Below are positions 17,635 through 26,212 of a stretch of 37,432 nucleotides of DNA, piece after piece. Below the pieces are notes generated by a model. It saw only the letters and a program-made list of their open reading frames with translations, did not search any database and was not told where the DNA came from. Numbering within the stretch: position 1 is the first letter of the stretch; the number at the start of each line of letters is the position of its first letter. The stretch comes from Oscillospiraceae bacterium. GTDB taxonomy: Bacteria; Bacillota; Clostridia; Oscillospirales; Ruminococcaceae. The translations under genes and the position numbers were made by a program. The DNA is taken from positions 1 through 37,432 of the forward strand of contig JAHHUD010000008.1 of assembly GCA_020024185.1 (NCBI GenBank). The letters are read 5' to 3'.

Positions 17635-17663
17635 TTGATTTTTAATTTACTGTAACGTATAAT
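17635..17663 (+). promoter_or_regulatory. Promoter of the GT-C-like gene
   Basis: TTGATT (17635-17640) and a perfect TATAAT (17658-17663) are 17 bp apart, 35 nt before the ATG. Confidence 0.65.
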
Positions 17664-17697
17664 TAATAAAACATTATTAGTTTGAGGTAAATGATAT

Positions 17698-19179
17698 ATG
17701 ATTAAAAAATTCAGCTTTAATGCTTTCTATATAATTTTTGGCATATTTTCGTTATGGATTTTCTTTTCTGGATTTTTTCACGCAACAGGAAATATCCCTG
17801 CTAATTTTATAATGCTGTTTGGGGCATCTTTAGTTCTTTTATTTTCAGCTTATGTTGCGACAAAATCAAAGGAAATATCAGAAAAATACTATAAAATTAC
17901 TGTTATAGCTATTTTTGCAATATTTTATATTGCATTAACATCTTTTGGTATTATAACTATGACAGTGCCTATAAGTGACCTCGAAGTTCTTATACAATCA
18001 GCTGACCACTGGCTTGAAAACGGAAATATACTTTCTTATAGTTCATATTTTACGGTTTGCAGAAACACACTTGGCAATGCAATATTTATTTATCTTATGT
18101 ATATTCCAATTCATTTACTTGGTATAAATATATATTCTAATATTGCCGAAAGCTATGGAATTGCAATAAACTGCCTGATGATTGTTCTGGCTGTATTCTG
18201 CCTTTATAGGATTTCTGTAAGAGTAATTAAAAATAGAAATTTTCAAATTTTGTTTTTACTTTTATGCTGTGTATATATACCATTTTATCTTTGGGCTCAT
18301 AGATATTACTCTGATACTCTTTCTTTGCCTTTCCTAACTTTAGGAATTCTATTATACATAAAATCACAAGAACATAACGATAAATCAAAAATATTTTATT
18401 CTATTTTATGTGGTATAATTTTATGGTTTGGATATTTTATGAAAGGCAGTATAATTATTGCTCTTGTTGCAATTTTAATATACTCTGCTTTTTGTGATAA
18501 AAAAGATTTTATAAAATCTGGTCTTATAGTTGTTTTATCATTTATATTTACTTTTATAATAGGTAATTTATATATTAATCATAATAGTTGGATAGATTTT
18601 TCGAACCAAGAGTCAAGCAAATACCCTATTACAATGTGGCTTATGTATGGTGCTCACGATGAAGGCAATTACAGTGATGAAGATGTAAATCTTTTATCTT
18701 CTTATGAGGATTATGAAACAAAAAAACAAGTTGCTTATGATAAGTTAAAAGAATATTATTCTCAATATAATTTGAAAACATATATTGAATTTTTAAATTT
18801 AAAATACGGAATAACTTATGGAAATGGTCTTTTTGACGCAGAAAAATATCTAAACAATCAGCGCCACAGTAATTTTACACACCAATTTCTTTTACCCGGT
18901 ATGCCATTTACCCCTATTTTCACTTATATCGCAAATGGTTTACATTTTGCTACATTGTTACTATCTGTTATAAGTGGATTTATAAACTATAAAAAAAGAA
19001 AATGGAATATTGCCATGCTTTTCCACATCACCATGATGGGAAATATCATATTTTTCTCATTTTGGGAAACAAAAGCAAGATATGCTTTTGGAATAACTCC
19101 AATATTACTATTTTTAACAATATACTCATTATATAATATATTAGAATTTATTTATGATAAAAAGCAATCAATAAAATAA
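17698..19179 (+). CDS. Polytopic membrane protein, probable GT-C glycosyltransferase
   Basis: The 493-residue protein has about 11-12 hydrophobic helices. A first external loop holds PISDLEVLIQSADHWLENGN, whose Asp sits where GT-C enzymes keep a catalytic acid, and a late segment reads FWETKARYAFGITPILL, like the E-x-x-R-Y stretch before the last helices of PMT/ArnT-like glycosyltransferases. GT-C enzymes use polyprenyl-linked sugars on the outer membrane face. The family is inferred from layout, and acceptor and sugar are unknown. It has its own promoter and terminator. GAGG lies 10 nt before the ATG. Confidence 0.7.
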   Translation: MIKKFSFNAFYIIFGIFSLWIFFSGFFHATGNIPANFIMLFGASLVLLFSAYVATKSKEISEKYYKITVIAIFAIFYIALTSFGIITMTVPISDLEVLIQSADHWLENGNILSYSSYFTVCRNTLGNAIFIYLMYIPIHLLGINIYSNIAESYGIAINCLMIVLAVFCLYRISVRVIKNRNFQILFLLLCCVYIPFYLWAHRYYSDTLSLPFLTLGILLYIKSQEHNDKSKIFYSILCGIILWFGYFMKGSIIIALVAILIYSAFCDKKDFIKSGLIVVLSFIFTFIIGNLYINHNSWIDFSNQESSKYPITMWLMYGAHDEGNYSDEDVNLLSSYEDYETKKQVAYDKLKEYYSQYNLKTYIEFLNLKYGITYGNGLFDAEKYLNNQRHSNFTHQFLLPGMPFTPIFTYIANGLHFATLLLSVISGFINYKKRKWNIAMLFHITMMGNIIFFSFWETKARYAFGITPILLFLTIYSLYNILEFIYDKKQSIK

Positions 19180-19208
19180 AAAAACGGTGAGAATTTCTCA
19201 CCGTTTTT
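19180..19208. terminator. Bidirectional terminator
   Basis: AAAAACGGTGAGAA and TTCTCACCGTTTTT form a near-perfect palindrome, with T-runs on both strands, between the convergent GT-C-like gene and ackA. Confidence 0.9.
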
Positions 19209-19223
19209 CATTTTATAAATTAA

Positions 19224-20426
19224 TTATTTGCCAAATGCAACACGTTTTGTATCACGAGCAATCATCAATTCTTCGTTTGTTTGAACAACAAGAACTTTAA
19301 CTTTGCCGTTTGCACCTGTAATATCATTTACAGCAAGACCACGTTTTGAGTTCTGTTCATCGTCAACTTCAACACCAAAGAAGCTAAGACCTTTGCAAAC
19401 TTCTTCTCTGATTGTATTTGAGTTTTCACCGATACCACCTGTAAATACGATACAGTCAAGACCGTTCATAGCAGCTGCGTAAGAACCGATGAATTTCTGG
19501 ATTTGATAAACAAGCATATCTAATGTAAGTTGTGCTCTTTCGTTGCCTTCAGATGCAGCAATTTCAAGGTCACGACAGTCACTGGAAATACCGGAAACAC
19601 CAAGGAAACCAGATTTCTTGTTGAGGTAGCTAGAAAGTTCTTCACCATTCATGCCTGTTTTTTCTGCAATAAATGTAACAACAGAAGGGTCAACATCACC
19701 ACTTCTTGTACCCATAAGCAAACCTGCCAATGGAGTAAATCCCATTGATGTATCTACAACTTTACCACCGTCAACAGCAGCAATTGAAGAACCATTGCCC
19801 AAGTGGCATGTAACAATTTTGAGTTCTTCTGGTTTTTTGCCAAGATATTCAGCAGCTGTGAGAGATACAAATTTATGGCTTGTACCGTGGAAACCGTAAC
19901 GACGAACTTTGTGTTCTTCATACATTTCGTATGGAACTGCGTACATATAAGCTTTAGCTGGCATTGTTGAATGGAAAACTGTATCAAATACAACTACGTT
20001 TGGAACGTTTTCACCAAAAACAGCTTTTGCACTGTTAAGTCCCAAAACGTGAGCTGGGTTGTGCAATGGAGCAATTGCGCCAAGACGGCCAATTTCTGCA
20101 ATAACTTCATCGTTAACGAGTGTAGATTCTTTAAAGCTTTCTGCACCATGTGCAACACGGTGACCGATTGCAGAAACTTCGCTAACATCATTGATAACTT
20201 TACCTTCGCCTGTTGTCATCATTTCAACAACTTTTGAGAATGCTTCTGTATGTGTTGGGAATGGAACTTCTACTGTCCATTTGCCACCATTAGCTTCGTG
20301 TTTGATAAAACTGCCATCAATACCGATTCTTTCGCAAATACCTTTGCAGATAACGCTTTCATCTTCCATATTGATGAGCTGATATTTAAGTGAGCTGGAA
20401 CCACAGTTGATTACCAAAATTTTCAT
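19224..20426 (-). CDS. ackA: Acetate kinase
   Basis: The 400-residue ASKHA-fold enzyme interconverts acetyl phosphate + ADP and acetate + ATP, the ATP-yielding step of anaerobic fermentation. Motifs are NCGSSSLKYQ (7-16), GHRVAHGAE, FDTVFHSTMP, FHGTSHKFV, CHLGNGSSIAAVDGG, MGTRSGDVDP and FTGGIGEN. GGAGG precedes the ATG, a strong site fitting high expression. No pta gene is next to it, so phosphotransacetylase must be encoded elsewhere. It has its own consensus-like promoter. Confidence 0.97.
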   Translation of the reverse strand: MKILVINCGSSSLKYQLINMEDESVICKGICERIGIDGSFIKHEANGGKWTVEVPFPTHTEAFSKVVEMMTTGEGKVINDVSEVSAIGHRVAHGAESFKESTLVNDEVIAEIGRLGAIAPLHNPAHVLGLNSAKAVFGENVPNVVVFDTVFHSTMPAKAYMYAVPYEMYEEHKVRRYGFHGTSHKFVSLTAAEYLGKKPEELKIVTCHLGNGSSIAAVDGGKVVDTSMGFTPLAGLLMGTRSGDVDPSVVTFIAEKTGMNGEELSSYLNKKSGFLGVSGISSDCRDLEIAASEGNERAQLTLDMLVYQIQKFIGSYAAAMNGLDCIVFTGGIGENSNTIREEVCKGLSFFGVEVDDEQNSKRGLAVNDITGANGKVKVLVVQTNEELMIARDTKRVAFGK

Positions 20427-20471
20427 TTATTCAGTCCTCCAAAAAAATGGTATTTATTTTATTTCATAAAT

Positions 20472-20500
20472 ATTATATAATAACTCTATATATTTTTCAA
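20472..20500 (-). promoter_or_regulatory. ackA promoter
   Basis: On the minus strand TTGAAA (20495-20500) and a perfect TATAAT (20472-20477) are 17 bp apart. The bases 20472-20481, ATTATATAAT, also offer a TATAAT on the plus strand for tmcAL. Confidence 0.7.
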
Positions 20501-20518
20501 GGCAAAAGGAGCTATTTT

Positions 20519-21709
20519 ATGCCAAAAACAGTAGGTATTGTTACAGAATATAATCCTTTTCATCTTGGACATAAGCACCAAATAGACAAACTGTATGAAT
20601 TAGGCTTTGATAATATTGCAGTTTGCATGAGTGGTTCTTGTGTTCAAAGAGGAGAATTTGCTCTGATTTCTAAATTTGAACGTGCAAAAATGGCAGTTGA
20701 TTGTGGAGTAAGCCTGGTTTGTGAACTTCCATATCCATACAGTTGTTTTTCAGCAGAGCGTTTTGCTCAAAATGGTATTCATATATTAAAAAATCTTGGT
20801 GTTGATGCAATTAGTTTTGGCAGTGAATGTGGTGATATTAAAACTTTATATCCTATTTCAGAATATCTTTTAAGCAATGAGTATAGTGAAAAAATAAAAT
20901 TATATTTATCAGATAATATTCCATTTGCTTGCGCAAGAGAAAAAGCAATTCTTGATAAATTTTCTTTAAACAGCAATATAGTTTCTGCATCAAATGATAT
21001 TCTTGCACTTGAGTATATAAAAGAATGTATAAGATTAAACTGGGATGTTGAATTTATCCCAATAAAAAGAAAAGGTGCGAAATATAATGATTTATCACCA
21101 AAAAATGGTATAGCTTCTGCAACATATATAAGAAAATGTGCAAATGAATTTATGTTTGATAAAGCAAGCTCTTTTGTACCTGAAATAATTAGAAAAAATC
21201 TTATAAATAGACTTGAACAGGGAGATTACTTTACACCTAATGAAAGCTTTGAAAAAGCTGTAATTTTTACTTTAAAAAAACTATCAGCAGAAGATTTTCA
21301 AAAAATTCCGGACTGCAACAAAGAACTAAGTCATGCTCTTGAAAACAATATTGCATATTGTTCAAGTATAGAACAGCTTATAAATAATATGCCAACTAAA
21401 CAATATACCCGAGCAAGACTTAAAAGAATAATTCTTTTTTCTTTTTTAGGGTATAGTGAAATGTTACCGGAATTAGTTCCTTTTATAAGAGTTCTTGCAA
21501 TGGATAAAAAAGGTGAAACTATATTAAAAAAAGCCAAAACTATAAGCAATTTACCAATAAGTCATTCTTATCGTATTTTACAAGATTTGAGTGATGATTG
21601 TAAAAATGTAATTAAGGCTGAAAGTTTTGCTACTGATAGTCAACACCTTTTCTTTAAATATTGTGGTGAAAATCGTACAGATTATACCACAAAACTATAC
21701 AAAAAGTAA
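20519..21709 (+). CDS. tmcAL: tRNA(Met) cytidine acetate ligase TmcAL
   Basis: The 396-residue nucleotidyltransferase-fold protein starts with VGIVTEYNPFHLGH (5-18), the HxGH-type ATP-binding motif, followed by MSGSCVQRGEFALISKFERA, the family signature. TmcAL of Bacillus acetylates the wobble cytidine of elongator tRNA-Met using acetate and ATP. I start at the ATG 20519-20521, with AAAGGAG upstream; an in-frame ATG at 20447 would add 24 unsupported residues. It is divergent from ackA, which also handles acetate; whether this matters is speculation. Confidence 0.92.
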   Translation: MPKTVGIVTEYNPFHLGHKHQIDKLYELGFDNIAVCMSGSCVQRGEFALISKFERAKMAVDCGVSLVCELPYPYSCFSAERFAQNGIHILKNLGVDAISFGSECGDIKTLYPISEYLLSNEYSEKIKLYLSDNIPFACAREKAILDKFSLNSNIVSASNDILALEYIKECIRLNWDVEFIPIKRKGAKYNDLSPKNGIASATYIRKCANEFMFDKASSFVPEIIRKNLINRLEQGDYFTPNESFEKAVIFTLKKLSAEDFQKIPDCNKELSHALENNIAYCSSIEQLINNMPTKQYTRARLKRIILFSFLGYSEMLPELVPFIRVLAMDKKGETILKKAKTISNLPISHSYRILQDLSDDCKNVIKAESFATDSQHLFFKYCGENRTDYTTKLYKK

Positions 21710-21738
21710 TTTTTTTATATAATATAACATGATAAAAC

Positions 21739-21776
21739 AAAAAGACAGACGATTTTACATCATCTGTCTTTATTTT
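21739..21776. terminator. Bidirectional terminator
   Basis: AAAGACAGACGAT and ATCATCTGTCTTT pair with one mismatch (G.T wobble on the minus strand), with T-rich tracts both ways, between convergent tmcAL and the binding-protein gene. Confidence 0.8.
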
Positions 21777-21784
21777 AATTAAAA

Positions 21785-22957
21785 CTATTTATTATCTTTA
21801 TTTAATGACACCGGTTTTATTTGTTCACCGTATACTTGATTTACTATGCCGGCAAGACTATGTATAACTCTTGGACTTATATTTTCAAACTCTTTTATAG
21901 GCACATAGAATATATTTCCATTCTTAACTGCATCAGTTTCTCCAAATCCCATAGTTACAAGCTGTTCTTGTGTTATAGTATCTGCAACTATAATCACTTG
22001 AGGGTTTGCAGATATTATATTTTTAATATCTGTTGGAAAATAGTTTTCTCCATCAGATATTACGTTAAAGAAATTAGATATTAAATTACTTTCTATTGTG
22101 TCACTTGTTGCAATCATTCCATAAGTATTAAAAATCATAACTGCTGATTTTTTTTCTATATTCTGTAATGCTGTTGAATATAAATTTATTTTTTCTTGTA
22201 TATCAAGAGTTATCCTTTCACTTAATAATGTAGCTTGTTCTGCACCACAAGTTAAAGCTGAAATACTGCGATACATTTCTTTAAATTCCTCAAGATTTTT
22301 TGGTACTTTAACTGTAAGGATTTTTATTCCGCTTTGTTCTATTGCAATCCTATCTGTTTCATTTATAGGATTTTGAATTATAAGATAATCAGGTGAAAGT
22401 TCTATTATATCATCAACCTTTGGAATAAGTGGTGTGCCCACTGATTGCAATTCATTTCTTCCATGTTTGTCACAATACTCACTTACAGCAATCAAAGCAT
22501 TTTGACTTGTTGACGACAAAATCGCTTCAGTGGCAAGTGGAGAAAGACTTATAATTTTATTGGCTGGTTGTTGAATTGTCACACCAAAACTCATTGCAGG
22601 ATATACAAATTTTACTTCCTTATTTTTGGAAAAAATTGAAGTTATTTTTTTCCATAAAGATTTTTTAGGTTTTGTGTTTACCGGTTTATCTTGTTTTTGT
22701 GAAGAAATTTCATTTGAATTTGATACGCTGTCTGAGTTATTGCTATCTGTTATTATATCATTTTCTGTATTAACTTCATTACTGTTTTCTATTTTATTAT
22801 TGTCAGTTGTGGGATATTGTGACGATTTGTTTAAATTTTTTAAAACAAATACTAAAGCAAAACCAACGAAAATAGCCAAAAAAATACATCCACAAATAAT
22901 AGTCTGTTTTTTTTGTAATTTTTTCTTTTTTTCTGTTTTTGGAGAAACGTATTTCAT
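21785..22957 (-). CDS. Membrane-anchored Fe/B12-type (helical backbone) binding protein without a transporter
   Basis: The 390-residue protein has a basic N-terminus, one membrane helix (about 20-41), a Ser/Asn/Asp-rich spacer (about 45-115) and a periplasmic-binding domain of the BtuF/FhuD class: NKIISLSPLATEAILSS, AVSEYCDKHG, PKVDDIIELSPDYLIIQNP, and later ISANPQVIIVAD. No lipobox Cys is seen, so the anchor is a helix rather than a lipid. No permease or ATPase gene is adjacent. It could recruit a ligand for a distant ABC system, or have lost transport and become a sensor. ATG start; no strong ribosome binding site is visible (TTAAATAAGGAT upstream is weak to moderate). Confidence 0.8.
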   Translation of the reverse strand: MKYVSPKTEKKKKLQKKQTIICGCIFLAIFVGFALVFVLKNLNKSSQYPTTDNNKIENSNEVNTENDIITDSNNSDSVSNSNEISSQKQDKPVNTKPKKSLWKKITSIFSKNKEVKFVYPAMSFGVTIQQPANKIISLSPLATEAILSSTSQNALIAVSEYCDKHGRNELQSVGTPLIPKVDDIIELSPDYLIIQNPINETDRIAIEQSGIKILTVKVPKNLEEFKEMYRSISALTCGAEQATLLSERITLDIQEKINLYSTALQNIEKKSAVMIFNTYGMIATSDTIESNLISNFFNVISDGENYFPTDIKNIISANPQVIIVADTITQEQLVTMGFGETDAVKNGNIFYVPIKEFENISPRVIHSLAGIVNQVYGEQIKPVSLNKDNK

Positions 22958-23042
22958 ATTTTATCCTTATTTAAATTATTATAATTCTTATAATACATTA
23001 AAATGCCAAAATGTGTCAACTAAATGTACATTTTCGTTTATA

Positions 23043-23084
23043 AAACAAAAGCACAGAAAATAGCTTAAATATTTCTGTGCTTTT
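23043..23084. terminator. Terminator of the CinA-SpoIID fusion gene
   Basis: AAAAGCACAGAAA pairs with TTTCTGTGCTTTT over a 12-nt loop, with TTTTGTTTT following on the minus strand. Confidence 0.85.
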
Positions 23085-23101
23085 AATTTTATATTTCTAG
23101 T

Positions 23102-26100
23102 CTACTGTATACTTTGAATTGATACGCCTGTGTAGTAGTGTGTAAGAATTTGGCTATAAGACCAGCCTTCATTTTGTGCATAAAGCTGAGCACCCCACTG
23201 GCTCATACCCGCACCATGACCATGTCCATATGTTGTGAATATAAATGTTGAGCCATCGTATGTTACATCAAAACAGTGAGAACGCATAACCATTGTTCCG
23301 TTTATTTTAAGAATATCTTCTCGTAAGTTTCTGCCAGTTATATTAGTAACCTTATTTTGATTTCTATTATAATAAGTAGTTTGTCCACATATAGACATAT
23401 TACCTACATAATTTCCACTTGTTCTGTCTAATATCTGGAACCATGTTTCCGGCTCTCCAACTGGCTCTATTCCAACATCTCTCAAAACTTTTTCCATATC
23501 TTCTTTTGAATATCTAACAGTTCCTTGATATCCACTTGCCTGATAATCATATTTACTTTCGACGGACACCAGATGACTGTAATGTCCTCCCCAAACTTCA
23601 GAAGACGCATTTGTTCTTCCTGCAGAAGAAGCAAAATATGGCGCATATACCGGTGCTCCACCTATTGTCATAATAAGGTCTTTGACTTCATTAACAGCTT
23701 TAACAACACTAGTATATGGGGTTGAACGTCCCGAAACGTATGGTGCAGAATCACCCAACGAATATTGATATCTTATATATGTATGTGTAGCAATAGCTTG
23801 TGCCTTTAATGCTTCAGGATTCCAAGAGCTTGTCATCTCTTTTGAAACAACTTTTGCCAAGATATTTTCTACTGTATCAGTTACAACTTGTCCATTCATA
23901 TTTACAGTTATCATATTTGCTGTATTTGGAGTTGGTGTTGGAGCTGGTGTAGGTGTTGGTGTTGGCTTAGGTGTTGGAGTTGGTTTTGATGTTGGTTTTG
24001 GTTTTTCTTCTGGTTTTGAAGATGATGTATCTTCTTTGTCTTTTGAAGAACTATCACCTTTTGATGAATTGTTTTCTTTTGACAAACTATCATCTTTTAA
24101 AGAACTATCATCTTTTGATGAATTATCTTTATCTTTAGAAGAAGTATCAACACTATCATCTTGATTTTGTTGCGATGTCTCTGATTGTAAATCAGAACTA
24201 CTATCTATAATTGGTGGTATAATCGTATTTTGCTCACTACCATCAACTTTCTTTGCAAAACACATTGTTGTTTTGTCATCTTGGGTTGTATCTTTAAATA
24301 CCATAAGTTGGTCAAAACCTGTTACGTTCTGCATATTAAAATCATGTATTGATTTTCCTAAAACTTCATCAACAACATCTTGACTGTCTTCCATTTTCAT
24401 AAGTCCATCATACTCATTTTTTGTATAATCAACTATTGAAAATATTGAATATTTTTCGTATGTTCCATTATCTTCAAAAACTAATACTTCTTTGTCTTTT
24501 GACCAATCATTTACATTGTCAAATCCAGTATAAGTTTTCATTCCGGCAATTGAAGTATCTTCATAAACTACACTGCCTTTTTCTTTTTCTGACATTTTGT
24601 ATGAACCTATTGCATACTCTGTTGGAATATTTTTTACTGTAATCCAGCCCTCTAGCTTATGGTTTTGAGCCCAAGAGCCGGATATTAAATCAACTGTTTC
24701 CTGCTCAAAACCTTCTGAAAAAAAATCTCTGTTTTGTCTTTGGCTGATAACACTTTCAACGGTATCTCCATAAAATAAGCTTTTAAAAATAGGTATTCCT
24801 TTTAAGCTGTCATCTTTCTTTATAAATAGATAACCAAAAGCCAAAACTATTGCTATTAGTATAGTTGATAAACCTATTATTAAATAATTCAACAATTTTT
24901 TCTTGGATTTTGTTTTAGTTTGTTGAGGTTGAATTGCATTCTCTAATGATAAATTAAACATAACTCTACGCAACAAGTCTAAAGCATGTTGTGTTGCAAG
25001 ATTTGTTATTGTTTCTCTATTACCTGAAAAGTGATGTTTTATAACATAAGTTTTTTCACTTGTTGCAACTGCAATATATACAAGTCCAACATCAATTCCG
25101 TCTGGGCCTGCATATCCCGTTGTTGCAACACCATAAGTGCTGTCTGCTTTTTTGCGCACATTTTCTGCCATTTGTGCAGCAACTTCACTGCTTACAGCTG
25201 TATTTTCTTCTATAATATCCTGATTTACATCAAGCATTTCAACTTTCTGTTTATCAGAATATGTGCAAATTCCAAGTTCAAAAACTTTTGAAGCACCTGC
25301 GACACTTGTTATCCTTGATGATATTTTACCACCTGTACAGCTTTCTGCTATTGCAACAGTTTGCATTGTTTTTGAAAGGGTATTTACCAAAACAGTTTCA
25401 ACATTTTCAACATCAACGCCATAAATATATTCTTTTATCTTACTGTTTATTTCAGAATACTGTTTATCTAGAAGTTCATCGGCTTGCTTATCACTGTCTG
25501 CTCTTGCAGTGATACGGATTGTTACCTCTCCACCACCTTTTGCATAAAGTGCTGCTGTTGGATTTTCTTTATCCAAAAACTCTTTTACTTTGGTTTCAAG
25601 CATACTCTCGCCTATGCCCATAGTTTTAATATAGCGAGATTTTATAACACCTTTTACCAATTTTTTCAAAATAGGCATAACCTGTTTATCCATCATTGGT
25701 TTAAGTTCTTTTGGTGGCCCTGGCAATAATATCGCCATTTTTTCACCATCAATAAAAATTATTCCCGGTGCTGTACCATTGTCATTATTTAAAAATTTAC
25801 CTTTGTGTGGTACATATGCCTGTTTTTTATTGTTATCTGTCATAACAATATTCATCTGTTTAAAGTGAAGTTTTATTCTTTCCTCAACTTCTTGACTATA
25901 TACTAAGGTATCATTATATATTTCAGCAACTGTCTGCTTTGTAAGGTCATCATCTGTTGGCCCAAGACCACCAGAAAAAATAACAATATCACTTCTCTCT
26001 TTTGCTATTTGCACTGCCTGAGTAAGTCTTTCTTTGTTATCACCTACAACTTGCTGATTATAAATGCTTATACCTATTTCTGATAAAGCACGAGCAAGGT

Positions 26101-26170
26101 ATTGTGCATTGGTATTTACAATATCACCAAGCAGTAATTCTGTACCTACACAAATTATCTCTGCACGCAA
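23102..26170 (-). CDS. CinA - transmembrane - sortase-like - SpoIID fusion protein
   Basis: One uninterrupted 1022-residue frame. Residues 1-400 are a complete CinA: MoCF-like domain (GTELLLGD, GGLGPTDDD 67-75, PGPPKE 150-155) and PncC nicotinamide-nucleotide amidase domain (AESCTGG 275-281, TGYAGPDG 351-358). A Lys-rich stop-transfer patch and a helix follow (about 426-450). Residues 477-643 look like a class B sortase without His and Cys. Then come a Ser/Asp/Lys linker (647-722), a Pro-Thr repeat (719-749) and a SpoIID domain (752-1022) with KVVSKEM (Glu778), EALKAQAIATHTY, SSAGRT and GHGHGAGMSQWGA. I start at TTG 26168-26170 because AAAGGGTG ends 6 nt before it; a GTG 9 nt earlier sits inside that site. 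Either the fusion is functional across the membrane or two neighbouring genes recently merged. Confidence 0.9.
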   Translation of the reverse strand: MRAEIICVGTELLLGDIVNTNAQYLARALSEIGISIYNQQVVGDNKERLTQAVQIAKERSDIVIFSGGLGPTDDDLTKQTVAEIYNDTLVYSQEVEERIKLHFKQMNIVMTDNNKKQAYVPHKGKFLNNDNGTAPGIIFIDGEKMAILLPGPPKELKPMMDKQVMPILKKLVKGVIKSRYIKTMGIGESMLETKVKEFLDKENPTAALYAKGGGEVTIRITARADSDKQADELLDKQYSEINSKIKEYIYGVDVENVETVLVNTLSKTMQTVAIAESCTGGKISSRITSVAGASKVFELGICTYSDKQKVEMLDVNQDIIEENTAVSSEVAAQMAENVRKKADSTYGVATTGYAGPDGIDVGLVYIAVATSEKTYVIKHHFSGNRETITNLATQHALDLLRRVMFNLSLENAIQPQQTKTKSKKKLLNYLIIGLSTILIAIVLAFGYLFIKKDDSLKGIPIFKSLFYGDTVESVISQRQNRDFFSEGFEQETVDLISGSWAQNHKLEGWITVKNIPTEYAIGSYKMSEKEKGSVVYEDTSIAGMKTYTGFDNVNDWSKDKEVLVFEDNGTYEKYSIFSIVDYTKNEYDGLMKMEDSQDVVDEVLGKSIHDFNMQNVTGFDQLMVFKDTTQDDKTTMCFAKKVDGSEQNTIIPPIIDSSSDLQSETSQQNQDDSVDTSSKDKDNSSKDDSSLKDDSLSKENNSSKGDSSSKDKEDTSSSKPEEKPKPTSKPTPTPKPTPTPTPAPTPTPNTANMITVNMNGQVVTDTVENILAKVVSKEMTSSWNPEALKAQAIATHTYIRYQYSLGDSAPYVSGRSTPYTSVVKAVNEVKDLIMTIGGAPVYAPYFASSAGRTNASSEVWGGHYSHLVSVESKYDYQASGYQGTVRYSKEDMEKVLRDVGIEPVGEPETWFQILDRTSGNYVGNMSICGQTTYYNRNQNKVTNITGRNLREDILKINGTMVMRSHCFDVTYDGSTFIFTTYGHGHGAGMSQWGAQLYAQNEGWSYSQILTHYYTGVSIQSIQ

Positions 26171-26212
26171 TTTTTTCACCCTTTCTCTTAATTCTCTTAA
26201 TAAAATTATAAA

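Noticed and set aside
23900..24130. Tandem-repeat array in the linker-coding region
   Set aside because: The GGTGTTGG-like and TCTTTTGA-like repetition is explained by Pro-Thr and Ser-Lys-Asp codons of the linker.
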